8,940 nt of DNA from Acidobacteria bacterium CG_4_9_14_3_um_filter_49_7. GTDB taxonomy: Bacteria > Acidobacteriota > Holophagae > Thermotomaculales > Thermotomaculaceae. This document shows, piece by piece, positions 1-7,247 of the stretch (position 1 is the stretch's first letter; every line of letters begins with the position of its first letter). The stretch spans positions 7,932 through 16,871 of the forward strand of contig PFTO01000203.1 in NCBI GenBank assembly GCA_002789615.1, written 5' to 3'. The notes under the pieces are model-generated. The model had not been told where the DNA came from, ran no database searches, and saw nothing but the letters and a program-made list of their open reading frames with translations. Both the position numbers and the translations under genes were made by a program.

Positions 1-1
1 G

Positions 2-1324
2 CAGATTGAATTCGGAATGAAAACCATGTTGAAGGCACTATCCAGACTGCGAATAGTCATTCCCTACCTTCTCCAGCTGGGGGATCTAATCGAAGAGAAG
101 CCCTTCCACTTGAAAGAAGTTCTGGATCTCAGCGACGCGGATGGAACATCTGAGAGAACCATGGAACAACTGGAGCATGGGTTGCTGATATTCCGCTCGA
201 TCCGGGAATGGGAAGCAGAACTGAGAGAGATGCTGAATAACGCAAGGTATGTCACGGATAAAGATGAGGAATCTAAAGTGAACCGGGCGATCGCAAAGCA
301 GAAAGTAAAAATCTCCCGTGAAATCAGAAAATTGCGCCTGAATTTTCATCACATGAACCAGATGATTAATCTGGTGACCCGTCGCTACAAAGAAATGACC
401 GAGCTCGAGCGCACACATGGCAAGCTTGAAGGAAAAATCAGTAGTCCGGCTCTTGCGAAATTGCGCCCTAAGTATGTGAAACAATTGGAACAGGTTGAAG
501 CACGATTCGATGAATTAATGCATTCCCTGGGTACGGACATTGCCACGTTCAAAAGAAACTATCTGCTTTTAAAGAAGGGCGAGCATGAGACCGAGAGCGC
601 CAAAGATGAATTGATTGAATCCAACCTTCGTCTTGTGGTTTCAATAGCAAAAAAATACACAAACCGTGGGCTTCAGTTTCTGGATCTGATCCAGGAGGGA
701 AATATCGGATTGATGAAAGCGGTTGAAAAGTTTGAGTATCGGCGCGGATACAAATTCTCCACCTATGCGACGTGGTGGATCCGCCAGGCAATTACACGCG
801 CCATTGCGGATCAGGCGCGGACCATTCGGATTCCGGTTCATATGATTGAAACCATCAATAAAGTGGTGCGGGTATCCCGCCAGCTGGTGCAGGAATACGG
901 TCGGGAACCGACACCGGAAGAAATTGCTCGGAAGATGGATCTTCCATTATCCAAGATCCGTAAAATCATGAAGATTTCCCAGGACCCCATTTCTCTGGAA
1001 ACGCCAATTGGAGAAGAGGAAGACAGCCATCTGGGGGATTTTCTGGAGGACAAGAAGAACACCTCTCCCGTGCAGTCAGTTATTGAACAGAACTTGCGGG
1101 AATCAGTTTTTGACGTACTGGAATCTCTTCCGGATCGCGAAGCAAGAGTCCTGAAAATGCGATTCGGGCTGGTGACCAACGGAGAACATACGCTGGAAGA
1201 AGTGGGGCAGATGTTTGCGGTAACCCGCGAACGTATCCGGCAGATTGAATCAAAGGCATTAAGGAAATTACGGCATCCTTCCCGCAGCCGGAAACTGAAG
1301 GCTTTTCTGGAAGGCAGCCGGTAA
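2..1324 (+). CDS. rpoD: RNA polymerase primary sigma factor RpoD (sigma-70), 5'-truncated by the window edge
   Basis: Primary sigma factor that directs RNA polymerase core to housekeeping promoters. The reading frame is open to the window edge. The residues before the first ATG (17) read QIEFG and continue into a stretch resembling the end of region 1.2, so 17 is very unlikely to be the true start and region 1.1 plus most of 1.2 lie outside. Numbering from the ATG at 17: residues 1-195 are a charged, helical non-conserved region typical of long primary sigmas. Region 2 spans about 197-285, with LRLVVSIAKKY, the core-binding DLIQEGNIGLMKAV and the -10-recognising YATWWIRQAITRAI. Region 3 spans about 286-355. 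Region 4.2 is at about 391-430, with the -35 helix-turn-helix TLEEVGQMFAVTRERIRQIE. All key motifs are intact. The stop codon is 3 nt before trmFO, suggesting one transcript. The long insert and near-consensus regions 2.4 and 4.2 favour RpoD over an alternative sigma. Confidence 0.97.
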   Translation, partial: QIEFGMKTMLKALSRLRIVIPYLLQLGDLIEEKPFHLKEVLDLSDADGTSERTMEQLEHGLLIFRSIREWEAELREMLNNARYVTDKDEESKVNRAIAKQKVKISREIRKLRLNFHHMNQMINLVTRRYKEMTELERTHGKLEGKISSPALAKLRPKYVKQLEQVEARFDELMHSLGTDIATFKRNYLLLKKGEHETESAKDELIESNLRLVVSIAKKYTNRGLQFLDLIQEGNIGLMKAVEKFEYRRGYKFSTYATWWIRQAITRAIADQARTIRIPVHMIETINKVVRVSRQLVQEYGREPTPEEIARKMDLPLSKIRKIMKISQDPISLETPIGEEEDSHLGDFLEDKKNTSPVQSVIEQNLRESVFDVLESLPDREARVLKMRFGLVTNGEHTLEEVGQMFAVTRERIRQIESKALRKLRHPSRSRKLKAFLEGSR

Positions 1325-1327
1325 GAC

Positions 1328-2665
1328 GTGACAGTAACGCAGATTCAGATTATAGGGGGCGGCCTTGCTGGTTGTGAGGCGGCCCTTTTTTTAGCTGATC
1401 ACGGCTTATCCGTTACCCTGTATGACATGAAACCGGACGGGCATACTGAAGTCCATAAACAGGATACTCTTGCGGAACTGGTTTGTTCCAATTCCTTCCG
1501 CTCTGACAGTCTTGCCAATGCGGTGGGACTTCTGAAGGCCGAAATGAGATTGCTGGGTTCCGCTGTGATGGATGCAGCGGACCGGACAAGGATACCAGCC
1601 GGTTCCGCTCTGGCGGTGGATCGCACGGGATTCTCGAGGCTCCTGACCGATAGAATACTGAACCACCCGAACATTGAATTCATCTCAGAAGAAATTACTG
1701 GATTTGATCCAGAGAAACCGGGGATCTACACAATACTCTCGCCGGGACCAATGGCCTCACGGGGGCTGACAGCTTTTTTGAAAAGGCTGACAAGTAGAAG
1801 ATATCTTAATTTTTATGACGCAATTGCACCAATAATCTCAAGGGACTCAATAGACGAAACAAAAACATTTATGGCTTCCCGTTACGACAAGGGTGGGGCG
1901 GATTACCTCAATTGCCCCATGGATCGGGAATCATATCTTTCTTTCTACAAAGCATTGATTAATGCCGAGACTGTGAACCTCCGTGGATTTGAAAAAGACC
2001 GCAAACTGTTCGAGGGCTGTCTCCCGGTGGAAGAGATTGCAAGGCGGGGAAAAGATGCGTTGTGTTTTGGCCCGTTGAAGCCGGTTGGTTTGCGCCATCC
2101 GGAAACAGGCAAAGCATCCCATGCCGTCGTACAGTTAAGAGCTGAGGATAATGAAGGACAGTATTTTAATCTGGTGGGCTTTCAGACGCACCTGAAGCAG
2201 GGGGAGCAGCGGAAGGTGTTTCGAATGATTCCAGGGCTTGAAGCCGCACAGTTTGAAAGATACGGAAGTATGCATCGCAATACCTTCATTAATTCTCCGG
2301 AACTTTTGAATGGTGACTTTTCGATGAAAAAGTATCCGTCTCTGTACGTGGCGGGCCAGATTTCAGGCGTTGAAGGTTACCTTGAATCAGCAGCGTCTGG
2401 TTTGATTGCCGCGGTTTCCATTCTGCTTCGGGAAAATGGACTTGAAAATCAGATTTTCCCCGAAGCGTCCATGCTGGGCGGTCTGTCCCGACACGTCTCA
2501 ACTTTTAAGGCAAATTTTCAACCCTCCAACGTGATTTTCGCAATGGTTCCCGCACCGGAAACGAGAATCCGTGGCGGACGAAAGGCGAGGCGGGAATTTC
2601 TATCCAATCGGGCTTTGCAGGCATTGGAAAGGTTCTTGAGCAACTATCCGATATTGAATTATTAA
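1328..2665 (+). CDS. trmFO: Methylenetetrahydrofolate--tRNA-(uracil-5-)-methyltransferase TrmFO
   Basis: FAD- and folate-dependent enzyme that makes 5-methyluridine at position 54 of the tRNA T-loop, using 5,10-methylenetetrahydrofolate as carbon donor. It is 445 aa, about normal for the family. The N-terminus has the FAD-binding Rossmann motif IIGGGLAGCEAA (residues 8-19). LVCSNSFRSD contains Cys53. FEGCLP contains Cys231, which by position matches the second conserved cysteine described for the Bacillus enzyme. FGPLKPVGL (247-255), GFQTHLK and the C-terminal FAD motif YVAGQISGVEGYLESAASG are all present. The start is GTG at 1328, chosen because the protein then begins directly before the FAD motif. 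The ribosome-binding site is weak, so translation may be coupled to rpoD, whose stop ends 3 nt upstream. Presence of trmFO implies a lineage using the folate route rather than SAM-dependent TrmA. Confidence 0.96.
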   Translation: MTVTQIQIIGGGLAGCEAALFLADHGLSVTLYDMKPDGHTEVHKQDTLAELVCSNSFRSDSLANAVGLLKAEMRLLGSAVMDAADRTRIPAGSALAVDRTGFSRLLTDRILNHPNIEFISEEITGFDPEKPGIYTILSPGPMASRGLTAFLKRLTSRRYLNFYDAIAPIISRDSIDETKTFMASRYDKGGADYLNCPMDRESYLSFYKALINAETVNLRGFEKDRKLFEGCLPVEEIARRGKDALCFGPLKPVGLRHPETGKASHAVVQLRAEDNEGQYFNLVGFQTHLKQGEQRKVFRMIPGLEAAQFERYGSMHRNTFINSPELLNGDFSMKKYPSLYVAGQISGVEGYLESAASGLIAAVSILLRENGLENQIFPEASMLGGLSRHVSTFKANFQPSNVIFAMVPAPETRIRGGRKARREFLSNRALQALERFLSNYPILNY

Positions 2666-2668
2666 AAT

Positions 2669-2692
2669 AAAGGGCCGCATTTGCGGCCCTTT
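2669..2692. terminator. Bidirectional intrinsic terminator between trmFO and the convergent peptidase gene
   Basis: A perfect inverted repeat, AAGGGCCGC-ATTT-GCGGCCCTT, starts just after the trmFO stop codon. Read on the plus strand it is followed by only a short T-rich stretch (TTCCT). Read on the minus strand it is followed by TTTATTTTAAT, a better U-tract. It therefore looks strongest as terminator of the minus-strand peptidase gene and can also stop trmFO transcripts. Confidence 0.85.
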
Positions 2693-2714
2693 CCTGCATA
2701 AGTGGCTCAGTTTT

Positions 2715-4745
2715 CTATTCTTGTGGTTTGCACCAGCGGTTCATCCAATCAATTACTGACTGGTGCCAGAACTGGCTGTTTACCGGTTGTAGCACCCAGT
2801 GGCTTTCGTCCGGAAACACGATCAGCTTGGAAGGAATTCCCTCTCTTTGAAGGGCATTGAACGTGGATAAGCCCTCTGAGAGGTTCACCCGGTAATCATG
2901 CCCGCCGTGAATGACCAGCATTGGGGTCTTCCAGTTCTTGACATAGCGTGACGGAGACCATTTATCATAAAGCTCCGGGTTCTGGAAAGGGGTCCCGCCA
3001 AATTCATACTCCGGAAACCAGAGTTCTTCCGTGTTGTAGTAAGAAGAATACTGGTCGAAATCCCCATCATGATTGATGAGACAATTGAATGTGTCCGGTG
3101 CGTTTCCGGCAATCCAGTTAATCATAAAGCCACCGAATGAGGCCCCCAGCGCACCCATTCTGTCCTTGTCTACAAATTTGTAGTTGTCCAGAACATAATT
3201 AAGACCGTCCATCAGATCATGAAAGGGCCGATCTCCCCAATGCTTTTCAATGGCCTCCCGGAATTTGTCTCCGTAGCCGGTACTTCCACGGAAGTCAATG
3301 GCTACAACAACGTACCCCTGGGCCGGAAGGATCTGCAGGTTCCAGCGGTAGTGGAAATTGTCTTCCCATGAGCCCTGTGGGCCGCCATGAATGTAAAATG
3401 CCAATGGATACTTCTGCCCTTCTTTGAAATTTGTGGGCATAAGGATCCAGCCGTGAACCCGAATATTGTCCCGATTTGTGAACCAGAATTCTCCCGGTTC
3501 ACTAAAGTCGATGTTTTTGACCCGTTTATCATTGAAATGACTGATTTTAGTGGTGTCAAGGGTCTTGAGATTGTATCTGTACACTTCAGTGGGGGCAATG
3601 AGGCTGTTCTGGGTGAAATAGAGGCGGTTTCCGTTCAAAACGAGGTTGCTGTTCGTGTGGCTTGAGACAAGCTCGGTGATAATTTGGCTTGTTGTATCCA
3701 TCTTGAATATACGGATATGTGCTTCTTTATCCGCTGCAAAGTATATCTCTGTACCGTCATCGGAAAGGATCATTCCAGATGGTGAATACTCAAATTTTTC
3801 CGTGAGATTAACAATTTTGTCCGTTTTGAGATTCCGGCGCATCAGGCGAAAACGATCTGATTCATAGCCCGGAATTTGCATCGCAAGGTAATAGAGATAC
3901 TGTCCATCCGGTGAATAAAGCGGGGAAGAATCCCACGCCTGATTTGCACCAGTCAGGTTTTTACGAGTTCCGGTTTCCATATCATAAGCATACACATCAA
4001 AGTTGGTCGTCCATGCCCGGTCCCGTCCCAGTTTTGTTGTAAATGCGATTGTTTTTTCGTCCGGCGACCAGTTGTATTCTTCCGGACCACCGAAAGGCTC
4101 AGAAGGACAATTTCCGTCCAGTCCCAACATGATATCAACCGCCGGTCCACCAATCACCGGCATGTAAAAGACGTGGTCCCATTTTCCGTTTTCCCACTTG
4201 TCCCAATGGCGGACAAACAGTTCGGTATAGACCTTTGCTGAACATTTACTCTTCGCACTTTCCTTGTCTCGCCTGGCAATCTCAGAGAGATTGGAAGTGT
4301 CCGGATAGACTTCGGCTGTAAATGAAAAAAAGGTGCCTTTCGGGGATAATTTCAGGTTTCCGATAGAGACCGGGAAATCGGTGATCTGCTCTGGTTCTCC
4401 ACCTGACATGGACAGGGCAAATATCTGCACGAGTCCCGTTCTGGATGAAAGAAAGTACAGGACTTTCCCGTCTTTGGAAAATACTGGGTTGAAATCCGCT
4501 GCCTCATTGTTGGTCAACCGACGTGCCTTATTACTCACGGTGTTGATCAGGTAAATATCCGAGTTTCCCCGGTTTGTATCAAGGGAATATTTTGATGCGA
4601 CGACAGCGACCTGACTCCCATCCGGGGAAACCGCAATTCCACCGACACGCTGCATGGCAATCATGTCATTGAATGTGAAAGGGTGACCCGCTGCAAAAAG
4701 AGGCAGCGCCAATCCCGCAATAAGAAGCATAAACAATTTTTTCAT
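2715..4745 (-). CDS. Secreted S9-family serine peptidase (prolyl oligopeptidase / dipeptidyl-aminopeptidase-like)
   Basis: Exported peptidase that probably releases dipeptides or acylated residues from short peptides in the periplasm or outside the cell. The start is ATG at 4745 (676 aa), preceded by GGGAGG 4 nt upstream. An in-frame ATG at 4790 would add 15 residues without a ribosome-binding site. The N-terminus is a clear signal peptide: MKK, then a hydrophobic core LFMLLIAGLALPLFAAG. Residues about 20-415 form a beta-propeller with recurring PD40-type motifs (AVSPDGSQ, FSKDGKVLYF, NWSPDEKTIAF, YSPDGQYLYY, LSDDGTEIYF). The C-terminal alpha/beta-hydrolase domain carries the oxyanion-region HGGPQG (about 453), nucleophile Ser536 in GASFGG, Asp617 in GGHDYRV and His649 in DESHWV, so the catalytic triad is complete. 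It is transcribed alone and divergently from the glycosyltransferase operon. Substrate specificity cannot be read from sequence. S9C acylaminoacyl-peptidase-like and DPP-like are both possible. Confidence 0.93.
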   Translation of the reverse strand: MKKLFMLLIAGLALPLFAAGHPFTFNDMIAMQRVGGIAVSPDGSQVAVVASKYSLDTNRGNSDIYLINTVSNKARRLTNNEAADFNPVFSKDGKVLYFLSSRTGLVQIFALSMSGGEPEQITDFPVSIGNLKLSPKGTFFSFTAEVYPDTSNLSEIARRDKESAKSKCSAKVYTELFVRHWDKWENGKWDHVFYMPVIGGPAVDIMLGLDGNCPSEPFGGPEEYNWSPDEKTIAFTTKLGRDRAWTTNFDVYAYDMETGTRKNLTGANQAWDSSPLYSPDGQYLYYLAMQIPGYESDRFRLMRRNLKTDKIVNLTEKFEYSPSGMILSDDGTEIYFAADKEAHIRIFKMDTTSQIITELVSSHTNSNLVLNGNRLYFTQNSLIAPTEVYRYNLKTLDTTKISHFNDKRVKNIDFSEPGEFWFTNRDNIRVHGWILMPTNFKEGQKYPLAFYIHGGPQGSWEDNFHYRWNLQILPAQGYVVVAIDFRGSTGYGDKFREAIEKHWGDRPFHDLMDGLNYVLDNYKFVDKDRMGALGASFGGFMINWIAGNAPDTFNCLINHDGDFDQYSSYYNTEELWFPEYEFGGTPFQNPELYDKWSPSRYVKNWKTPMLVIHGGHDYRVNLSEGLSTFNALQREGIPSKLIVFPDESHWVLQPVNSQFWHQSVIDWMNRWCKPQE

Positions 4746-4828
4746 GTGTCCTCCCGGATCGTTTTTGTAGTGCTGATTATACCATAGCACTGTGTTACAA
4801 TACCTCCGCCCGAAAGGAGATTATTTAC
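4746..4828. promoter_or_regulatory. Divergent promoter region for the S9 peptidase and the glycosyltransferase operon
   Basis: These 83 bp separate two divergent genes. On the minus strand a perfect TATAAT (complement of ATTATA at 4776-4781) sits about 30 bp before the peptidase start, with a poor -35 element. On the plus strand TACAAT (4796-4801) could be a -10 for the glycosyltransferase, also without a good -35. An inverted repeat AGTGCT (4769-4774) / AGCACT (4786-4791) flanks the minus-strand -10 and could be an operator, though 6-bp arms may be chance. Ribosome-binding sites are CCTCCC (4750-4755, minus strand) and AAGGAGA (about 4814-4820, plus strand). Confidence 0.5.
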
Positions 4829-5611
4829 ATGGAAATTACTGGAATTGTTATCGCAAAAAATGAGGCGAATCAGATTACCGGTGTTGTTGAAAGCCTTTTT
4901 TCGGTATGCGAAAGGATTATTGTGGTTGATTCCGGAAGCACGGATGAAACCTGTACTTTAGCTGAAAAAGCCGGAGCAAAAGTGGTATCCCATGCCTGGG
5001 AAGGATTCAAAGGACAACGACGTTTTGCTGACGGGCAGGCAGAAACAGACTGGATCCTGGTACTGGACGCCGACGAACGGTTGTCTGATGGACTGAAGGC
5101 AGCGATACTGAAACTCAAAGAACAGTCTGATTCGCCGGTTGTGCATGCATACTCTTTCCAGCGCAACCTTCACTTTATGGGCAAGTGTTTTCGAAACAGT
5201 CCCCTCACTTGTGAAAGAAAAATAAGGCTCTACAATCGAAATTATTCAAAATGGGATGGCGGCAGCGTTCACGAGGCTGTCTCCGTAATCGGGAAGATAC
5301 GAAAAATCAGTCAGACAATCGACCATTATCCCTTTGAAAGCATGGAAGAGGCTAGAAATAAGCTTCGGGGTTATGCTTTTTTGAAGGCAACGGATAAGCA
5401 TCAGAGGGGAAAGAGAACAGGATTCTGGAGTGTTGCGCTCCACATTATATTCACCTTTCTTAAGAAATACATCTGGCAGTGCTATTTCCTGAAGGGAACA
5501 CCGGGATTGATTCTGTCCTGGCTGGAAACCGACTATACTGCGATTACGTACATGAAATTATATGAACTCAATCACTCTTTTGATGATAAGGAGAGCAAAC
5601 ATGAGCAATGA
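4829..5611 (+). CDS. Family 2 glycosyltransferase, WaaE/KdtX-like
   Basis: Predicted GT-A-fold inverting glycosyltransferase that transfers a sugar from a nucleotide-sugar donor, probably at the inner membrane during lipopolysaccharide-core or other envelope glycan synthesis. It is 260 aa, the usual size for the WaaE-type subgroup. Visible motifs are the N-terminal strand GIVIAKNEA (5-13), donor-binding VVDSGSTDET (32-41), the metal-binding DXD-type LDADERLS (79-86), and GGSVHEAV (144-151), the VHE motif of this subgroup. The C-terminal third has hydrophobic, basic-flanked stretches (about 201-231), consistent with peripheral membrane association. The start follows AAGGAGA by 8-9 nt. It is the first gene of a three-gene operon and its last 11 bp overlap the next gene. 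The acceptor and donor sugars are not determinable here. A WaaE-type glucosyltransferase role is only an analogy. Confidence 0.88.
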   Translation: MEITGIVIAKNEANQITGVVESLFSVCERIIVVDSGSTDETCTLAEKAGAKVVSHAWEGFKGQRRFADGQAETDWILVLDADERLSDGLKAAILKLKEQSDSPVVHAYSFQRNLHFMGKCFRNSPLTCERKIRLYNRNYSKWDGGSVHEAVSVIGKIRKISQTIDHYPFESMEEARNKLRGYAFLKATDKHQRGKRTGFWSVALHIIFTFLKKYIWQCYFLKGTPGLILSWLETDYTAITYMKLYELNHSFDDKESKHEQ

Positions 5612-6383
5612 ACCGGGCTGGGAAACCTCTGTCACCAAAATTGAGCCCAACAAAATCCAGTTGCGGGGCTACCCCATTGATGAACTGATGGGGAAGGTGC
5701 CATTTCCTTCTGTTGTGTACCTTGCGTTGAAAGGCGAGCTTCCGGACGAAAAAATCGGCCGGCTGATGGATATTATGCTGGTCTCCAGCGTGGATCATGG
5801 CGCCACACCGCCGTCCACACTGACAGCCAGAACAGTTGCATCCACAGGGGCCCCGCTCAATGCGTGTATCGCCGCCGGAATTCTTGCCATCAATAAGTTT
5901 CATGGCGGCGCGATTGAGAACTGTATGCATTTTGTTAAAGGAGTGGTAGCAGTTGCGGATGAAAGAGATATCCCTCTTCAGGAAGCCGCCCTTCAGCTGG
6001 TTCGGGAAAAGCGCGAGGGGAAACAGGTAATACACGGCTTTGGCCATCGGGTCCACACAAAAGACCCCCGAACGGCAAAACTTCTCGCTGCGGCTAAAGA
6101 GGCCGGAGTCTCCGGCCGTTACATCGAAGCCATGAACGCGGTACAGGGAGCAATCCATGAAGTCATCGGAAAAGACCTTCCCATTAACGTGGACGGCGCT
6201 ATCGGTGGGATTCTCTGTGAACTGGATTTTCCGCCGGAACTGGCCAATGCCTTCTTCATCATGGCACGTGTACCGGGGCTCGTGGCTCAGATTCACGAAG
6301 AACAGACAACCATGAAACCCATGCGGAAAATAGATCCGAAAAATCATCATTATGTGGGACCGGAAGACCGTCATCTTGATTGA
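5601..6383 (+). CDS. Citrate-synthase-superfamily protein, citryl-CoA lyase type
   Basis: Short (260 aa) member of the citrate synthase superfamily, resembling stand-alone citryl-CoA lyases and the C-terminal lyase domain of ATP-citrate lyase. Those enzymes cleave citryl-CoA to acetyl-CoA and oxaloacetate. Normal citrate synthases are about 370-430 aa, so the N-terminal part is absent by design rather than truncated. Catalytic positions are conserved: His66 in VDHGATPPS, His101 in KFHGGA, His149 in HGFGHRVHTKDPR, and Asp198 in NVDGAIGG. The start is ATG at 5601, with AAGGAG 7 nt upstream (5588-5593). An in-frame upstream start at 5562 would lie deep inside the glycosyltransferase gene and lacks support. 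It overlaps the glycosyltransferase gene by 11 bp and precedes the HD gene by 20 bp, so co-expression is likely. The window shows no citryl-CoA synthetase or other TCA gene, so the actual acyl-CoA substrate is uncertain. Confidence 0.87.
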   Translation: MSNEPGWETSVTKIEPNKIQLRGYPIDELMGKVPFPSVVYLALKGELPDEKIGRLMDIMLVSSVDHGATPPSTLTARTVASTGAPLNACIAAGILAINKFHGGAIENCMHFVKGVVAVADERDIPLQEAALQLVREKREGKQVIHGFGHRVHTKDPRTAKLLAAAKEAGVSGRYIEAMNAVQGAIHEVIGKDLPINVDGAIGGILCELDFPPELANAFFIMARVPGLVAQIHEEQTTMKPMRKIDPKNHHYVGPEDRHLD

Positions 6384-6403
6384 AACAAGGTAAGGAGCGA
6401 AAA

Positions 6404-6934
6404 ATGAGAGACAAAATTATGGAAATGTTCCCTGAAATTGAAATGATAAAGAATGCGGAACTGAAAGAAAAAACATACCGTTGTTTTGAAGTGGCAATGG
6501 AGCGGGGGGGATGGACGACCGTTGATTTGTATGAGATGCCGTTTACGCTCCTGATTCCGGAATGCAACGTCAAAATGGGGGAGCATGTCCGGGGCGTTAC
6601 CAAAAGCGCCATCAACATGGCGGAAGCCTTCGCTGAAGTGTATGGCAACAAGATTCCCGTGGACATGGATATCCTTGTGAGCGGGGCGATTCTCCACGAC
6701 GTAGGCAAACTCCTGGAATATAAACGGGAAGATGGAGAATTCATGAAAAGCGATAACGGGAAGCTCCTTCGTCATCCTTTCTCAGGTGCCATCCTGGCCG
6801 GGGAGCTGGGCTTGCCGGACGAAGTGGTTCACATCATTGCGGTCCATTCCAAAGAGGGTGACCACGGGAAACGTACTACCGAGGCCATCCTCGTCAACAA
6901 AGCCGACTTCGCGAACTTTGAACCTCTTCGCTGA
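6404..6934 (+). CDS. HD-domain metal-dependent phosphohydrolase family protein
   Basis: Small (176 aa) cytosolic protein of the HD superfamily, whose members are mostly metal-dependent phosphohydrolases or phosphodiesterases. The motif order is complete: His61 (GEHVRG), His98-Asp99 (AILHDVGK), His124 (LRHPFSG), His148 (AVHSKEG) and Asp168 (NKADFAN). A catalytically competent two-metal site is therefore plausible, and the protein ends naturally a few residues after the last metal ligand. The start is ATG at 6404, preceded by TAAGGAG (6391-6397). An upstream TTG in frame overlaps the previous stop and is less likely. It is the last gene of the glycosyltransferase / citryl-CoA-lyase operon. The substrate is unknown. 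The pairing with a citryl-CoA-lyase-like protein suggests a nucleotide or CoA-related phosphate substrate, but that is inference. A G7 run (6494-6500) encodes part of ERGGW. Confidence 0.85.
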   Translation: MRDKIMEMFPEIEMIKNAELKEKTYRCFEVAMERGGWTTVDLYEMPFTLLIPECNVKMGEHVRGVTKSAINMAEAFAEVYGNKIPVDMDILVSGAILHDVGKLLEYKREDGEFMKSDNGKLLRHPFSGAILAGELGLPDEVVHIIAVHSKEGDHGKRTTEAILVNKADFANFEPLR

Positions 6935-6950
6935 CGCTTTGCGTCAGCGA
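6928..6950 (+). terminator. Perfect hairpin across the HD gene stop codon, possible terminator or repeat element
   Basis: TCGCTGACGC (6928-6937), a TTT loop, then GCGTCAGCGA (6941-6950) give a perfect 10-bp stem. The HD gene's TGA (6932-6934) lies inside the left arm. No T-tract follows, so it is not a canonical intrinsic terminator. It may instead stabilise the 3' end of the operon mRNA, act with Rho, or be the edge of a dispersed repeat. Confidence 0.5.
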
Positions 6951-7178
6951 CGTGCCCTGTGCGCCTCCAGCGCCTGTGTGCGGGTGCCAGGCAGCAGCCG
7001 ATCATTCCCGGTGGCGGCGATCCGTCAGGCAGTGCAAGTGGCGGTGCAGCGGCTATTCCGGTCTCCCTCAACCCTTGTAGCCGGATTTGTTGGAGCAGGC
7101 GTAGGTGTTCAGAATGGAAATTGTGTCTTTCTTTTCCCAACTCGAACGCCAATTCCCCTGTCTCAAAATTGAACGTAA
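6951..7178. other. GC-rich non-coding stretch without a recognisable gene
   Basis: About 230 bp with no gene I can support. The first 130 bp are GC-rich and contain short direct repeats such as GTGGCGG (twice, about 29 bp apart) and AGGCAG (twice). The stretch then becomes plainer and includes a pyrimidine run (TCTTTCTTTTCCC). Two plus-strand frames and one minus-strand frame are open through it, but none shows a ribosome-binding site, a conserved motif or a sensible composition. No tRNA, tmRNA or riboswitch fold was seen. A dispersed intergenic repeat or the remnant of a lost gene are both possible. Confidence 0.4.
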
Positions 7179-7216
7179 TTCACTGGTAAAACGGGCTACC
7201 GGTATGGTAGGATAAT
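7179..7216 (+). promoter_or_regulatory. Weak promoter candidate upstream of the repeat-containing secreted protein
   Basis: TTCACT (7179-7184) and TATGGT (7203-7208), 18 nt apart, or the nearby GATAAT (7211-7216) as -10, could start transcription about 120 bp before the secreted-protein gene. CTACC (7196-7200) and GGTAG (7206-7210) form a small inverted repeat over the -10. Matches are imperfect. The main argument is position, since this gene follows a hairpin and needs its own promoter. Confidence 0.25.
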
Positions 7217-7247
7217 GCCAACATCAAACAGAAACCGGGGGTAGAGT

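Noticed and set aside
17..19. ATG at 17 as the true start of rpoD
   Set aside because: The frame is open upstream to the window edge and the residues before it continue the sigma-70 sequence. Regions 1.1 and 1.2 would otherwise be missing.
5568..6374. 268-codon minus-strand open frame covering the whole citryl-CoA-lyase-like gene
   Set aside because: It is fully antisense to a gene with conserved catalytic motifs, has no recognisable domain and arises from codon bias on the other strand.
6259..6775. Minus-strand frames of 161 and 134 codons opposite the end of the lyase gene and the HD gene
   Set aside because: Both are antisense shadows of genes with intact motifs and show no family resemblance.
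6786..7189. Two overlapping plus-strand frames (6786-7172 and 6959-7189) running through the gap after the HD gene
   Set aside because: They lack a ribosome-binding site and recognisable motifs, and the first begins inside the HD gene in another frame. GC-rich sequence keeps frames open by chance.
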